Positions 62,070 to 64,000 of a DNA stretch of 64,000 nt are shown piece by piece; position 1 is the stretch's first letter, and the number at the start of each line of letters is the position of its first letter. The stretch is from Candidatus Hydrogenedentota bacterium. GTDB taxonomy: Bacteria > Hydrogenedentota > Hydrogenedentia > Hydrogenedentales > JAEUWI01. The notes under the pieces were generated by a model that was not told the origin of the DNA, did no database searches, and saw only the letters and a program-made list of their open reading frames with translations. A program made the translations under genes and the position numbers. The stretch lies in the NCBI GenBank assembly GCA_019637335.1, contig JAHBVV010000019.1:64391-128390 (forward strand), written 5' to 3'.

Positions 62070-63209
62070 ATGCCAATGAGTCAACTATGCCGCGCCGCGG
62101 CGGGCGCGGGCGCCATCGCAATCGCCTGCGGAACGGCCCTGGCCCACCCGGGCCACGTTCACCCCGAAACGCGCCCGGACCAGAAGCCGCTTGTGGTGGC
62201 GCAGGCCGGCGATGCGGCCGCGCCGTCGGTCGCGAAGGGCGTCACGGGCCAGGGTGACCTGGTTTTCAAGGTGCTTCACACCTCCGCCGCGCTGCCCGAG
62301 GCCGCGCACGCGGGGCTGAACGCCGCGCACGGCGGCTTTGCCGTGGACCGGCGCCCCGGCAAGGGCGAAGTGTATTTCGCGCTGCCCAATGTGGGCATCA
62401 TCCGCATCAGCGCGGACCTCAACACCATTGAGGTGTTGCCGACGGACGGGGAGATGGCCGCGACGAACATGCACAATACCACCATCTGGTACGCCGACGG
62501 CGACAAGACCTACCTGACCTTCCCCGGCAATGCCACGAACAAGGTCTACACCACCACGGCCGATGGCGCGCTGGTGGACACCCTCGACGCGCCGACGGCG
62601 GACACCGCGTTCGACAACGAGACGGTCTCGGCCTATTTCGACAATCCCGAGAACAAATTCGTGCCGACGGACGTGGAAGTGCTGGACAACCGCTTCTATG
62701 TGGCGACGGGCTATTCCAGCCTGGACTTCGTGCTGACGGCGGATGTGGAGACGGAGAGCGGCGTTTCCTCCGAATGGGCGCCCTTCGCGTTTGGCGGCAA
62801 GGGCGATGGCCCCGGCCAGTTCGGCACGGGCCACGGCATCACCGTCGATCCGGCGGGCAACATCACGGTGGCGGACCGGCCGAACAGCGAGTTGGAGTCC
62901 TTCACGAAGGATGGCGCGTTCCTGGGCACGCTGCCCCTGCCGAAGGGATCGCTCCCCTGCGACGTCGACTATCAGAGCGGCTACACCGTCGTGGGCTGCC
63001 TCAAGGGGCCGGACGAGAACCTCGGCGCGCCCATTTACATCGTGAAAGACGGCGAAGTGGTCTCGACGATCATGATCAAGGAAGACCTCGGCCTGGAGAA
63101 GTTCACCCACATCCACAATGCCGTGATGGTGGAGCGCGACGGAACGTTCTATATCATCGCCCAGGCTTGGAATCCGGGTGACTTCGCGATTCTGGAGCAG
63201 GTGAAATAA
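62070..63209 (+). CDS. Secreted beta-propeller protein, His-rich N-terminus
   Basis: The 379-residue protein has a signal peptide (LCRAAAGAGAIAIACGTALA). A HPGHVHPE stretch that could bind a metal ion follows. The rest is a strand-rich propeller with NHL-like phrases GPGQFGTGHGITVDPAGNITVADR. I see no enzyme motif. AAGGAA lies 9 bases before ATG 62070, with another ATG six bases later. A good terminator follows. Confidence 0.75.
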   Translation: MPMSQLCRAAAGAGAIAIACGTALAHPGHVHPETRPDQKPLVVAQAGDAAAPSVAKGVTGQGDLVFKVLHTSAALPEAAHAGLNAAHGGFAVDRRPGKGEVYFALPNVGIIRISADLNTIEVLPTDGEMAATNMHNTTIWYADGDKTYLTFPGNATNKVYTTTADGALVDTLDAPTADTAFDNETVSAYFDNPENKFVPTDVEVLDNRFYVATGYSSLDFVLTADVETESGVSSEWAPFAFGGKGDGPGQFGTGHGITVDPAGNITVADRPNSELESFTKDGAFLGTLPLPKGSLPCDVDYQSGYTVVGCLKGPDENLGAPIYIVKDGEVVSTIMIKEDLGLEKFTHIHNAVMVERDGTFYIIAQAWNPGDFAILEQVK

Positions 63210-63225
63210 GACGTGGGTTAAACGT

Positions 63226-63257
63226 AAAGCCCCCGGCCAACGCCGGGGGCTTTTTTT
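63226..63257 (+). terminator. Rho-independent terminator
   Basis: AAAGCCCCCGGC, loop CAAC, GCCGGGGGC, then seven T. The stem is 9 GC-rich pairs. It lies 17 bases after the stop of the propeller gene. Confidence 0.95.
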
Positions 63258-63288
63258 GTGGACAGCTTGGACGGAGGGTGGCGCCCGG

Positions 63289-64000
63289 TCAAAGCGAAAT
63301 CGTCTCCCGCGCCGCGTCAAATCGGGCGGTTTTGCCCTCGCGCAATGCAAGATAGCCCATAATCAGCGCGGTCTGCGTCTCGTAGGCCAATTGCGCGTCG
63401 CTCCACGTGTCGACGCGGCCCTCCGCTCGGCACTGCACGAGGTTGCGGAAGTGCAGGTAGGTGTCTTCGCCGTGCTCAATCGCGAAGCGCGCGGCCTGCT
63501 TTTCGCTCCCCTGGGCCGGGCGGAACACGATCTCCTCGCCTTCCAGGGTCAGGCTGCCGTCCCACCCCCGGACCAGCGGAAGCCGACCGCCCGCGCCGCG
63601 CGAGACCGTGCCCTGATCGTCGTTGCCCTGCGTGCCAAGCACCGCGATGGTCAGCCCGCTCGGATAATCCACCAGCATGTTGAAGGTATCGGGCACCTCG
63701 CGCTCCTGGTAGCGGAACTTCCCGCCCGTGCCCACCGCGCTGGAAGGCATGCCCGCGCCGAGGATACTGGTAACCGGCGTCAGGCAGTGGGGGAAGAGGT
63801 CGGTGCAGGGGCCGCCCGCGTAGTCCTCGTACATGCGCCAGCGGAAGAAGCGGCTCACGTCGAAATCGCGCTTGGGCGAGTCGCCGAGGAAGGCCTCCCA
63901 GTTCAGATCGGGTCCGGCGACCGCGTTGGGATCGTCAATCGGCATGCCGCGCTCGCCCCAGTCGCCCACGCGGAAGTAGCCGCACTCGGCGTGTATGGGC
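63289..64000 (-). CDS. Gfo/Idh/MocA-family oxidoreductase, C-terminal part (runs off right edge)
   Basis: The reverse strand reads open from the window edge to the stop at 63289, giving at least 237 residues. A GTG inside (63969) is not the real start, since the frame continues in the same style upstream (IHAECGYFRVGDWGERGMP). The sequence has C-terminal-domain features of Gfo/Idh/MocA proteins: WEAFLGDSPKRDFDVSRFFRWRMYEDYAGGPCTDLFPH, RYQEREVPDTFNMLVDYPSGLTIAV and the end ALIMGYLALREGKT. The N-terminal NAD-binding part and any Tat signal are outside the window. It converges with the propeller gene across the terminator. Confidence 0.88.
   Translation of the reverse strand, partial: PIHAECGYFRVGDWGERGMPIDDPNAVAGPDLNWEAFLGDSPKRDFDVSRFFRWRMYEDYAGGPCTDLFPHCLTPVTSILGAGMPSSAVGTGGKFRYQEREVPDTFNMLVDYPSGLTIAVLGTQGNDDQGTVSRGAGGRLPLVRGWDGSLTLEGEEIVFRPAQGSEKQAARFAIEHGEDTYLHFRNLVQCRAEGRVDTWSDAQLAYETQTALIMGYLALREGKTARFDAARETISL

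Overview
The window is GC-rich, densely coded bacterial chromosome with no tRNA, rRNA, phage or insertion-sequence gene that I could recognise. Several traits point, as inference, to Candidatus Hydrogenedentota or a close PVC-like relative (Planctomycetota/Lentisphaerota). These are a secreted protein with a long Glu-Gly linker and a short C-terminal Cys/transmembrane tail, Tat-exported Gfo/Idh/MocA and sulfatase proteins, a GH38 glycosidase, a MoxR/DUF58/BatA/DUF4159 cluster, and non-coding repeats with a 9-base period.

Layout. 1-4.6 kb: an HDOD protein cut by the left edge, a repeat-rich gap, a zinc-ribbon membrane protein, the GTPase RsgA and a hexapeptide acyltransferase. 5.0-13.7 kb (+): a B12-binding/radical-SAM-like protein without cluster cysteines, a ketosynthase with a changed active site, two sensor kinases (the second with Gln in place of the phospho-acceptor His) and an NtrC-type sigma-54 activator, all closely spaced or overlapping. 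13.7-14.45 kb: non-coding degenerate repeats. 14.5-19.6 kb (+): SGNH hydrolase, methyltransferase, PfkB kinase, Tat-exported oxidoreductase and TIM-barrel isomerase. 19.65-25.3 kb (-): a type II secretion pseudopilus/assembly operon (gspG-H-I-J-K-L-M plus a GspC-like gene) without gspD/E/F. 25.4-28.2 kb: a coiled-coil membrane protein (-) and a PHP protein (+). 28.3-45.0 kb (+): a large MoxR/Bat-type operon with a TPR metallopeptidase, DUF4159, MoxR, DUF58, two vWA membrane proteins, a DUF4175-like coiled-coil protein and a caspase-like pseudo-peptidase, followed by a phospholipase D family protein. 45.2-50 kb: a secreted beta-propeller protein with the Glu-Gly linker, a sulfatase and small envelope proteins. 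50.4-57.1 kb: a GH38 alpha-mannosidase-like enzyme and several alpha/beta hydrolases. 57.2-58.2 kb (-): two tandem hicBA toxin-antitoxin modules. 58.3-64 kb: an FG-GAP protein, a sulfatase-fold lipoprotein, an aldose epimerase, a beta-propeller protein and the C-terminal part of another Gfo/Idh/MocA protein cut by the right edge.

Themes. (1) Several proteins keep a recognisable catalytic scaffold with a key residue replaced: radical-SAM Cys to Thr/His/His, histidine-kinase His to Gln, ketosynthase His to Gln, GH38 nucleophile position to Phe, caspase-like Cys to Ser/Ala. (2) A -10 box of the form TATACT, often with an upstream TG, recurs before at least eight genes. (3) Several non-coding repeat families are present, including palindromic elements and 45-base tandem units. 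Gene content suggests an envelope-complex heterotroph equipped to export enzymes and degrade glycans.
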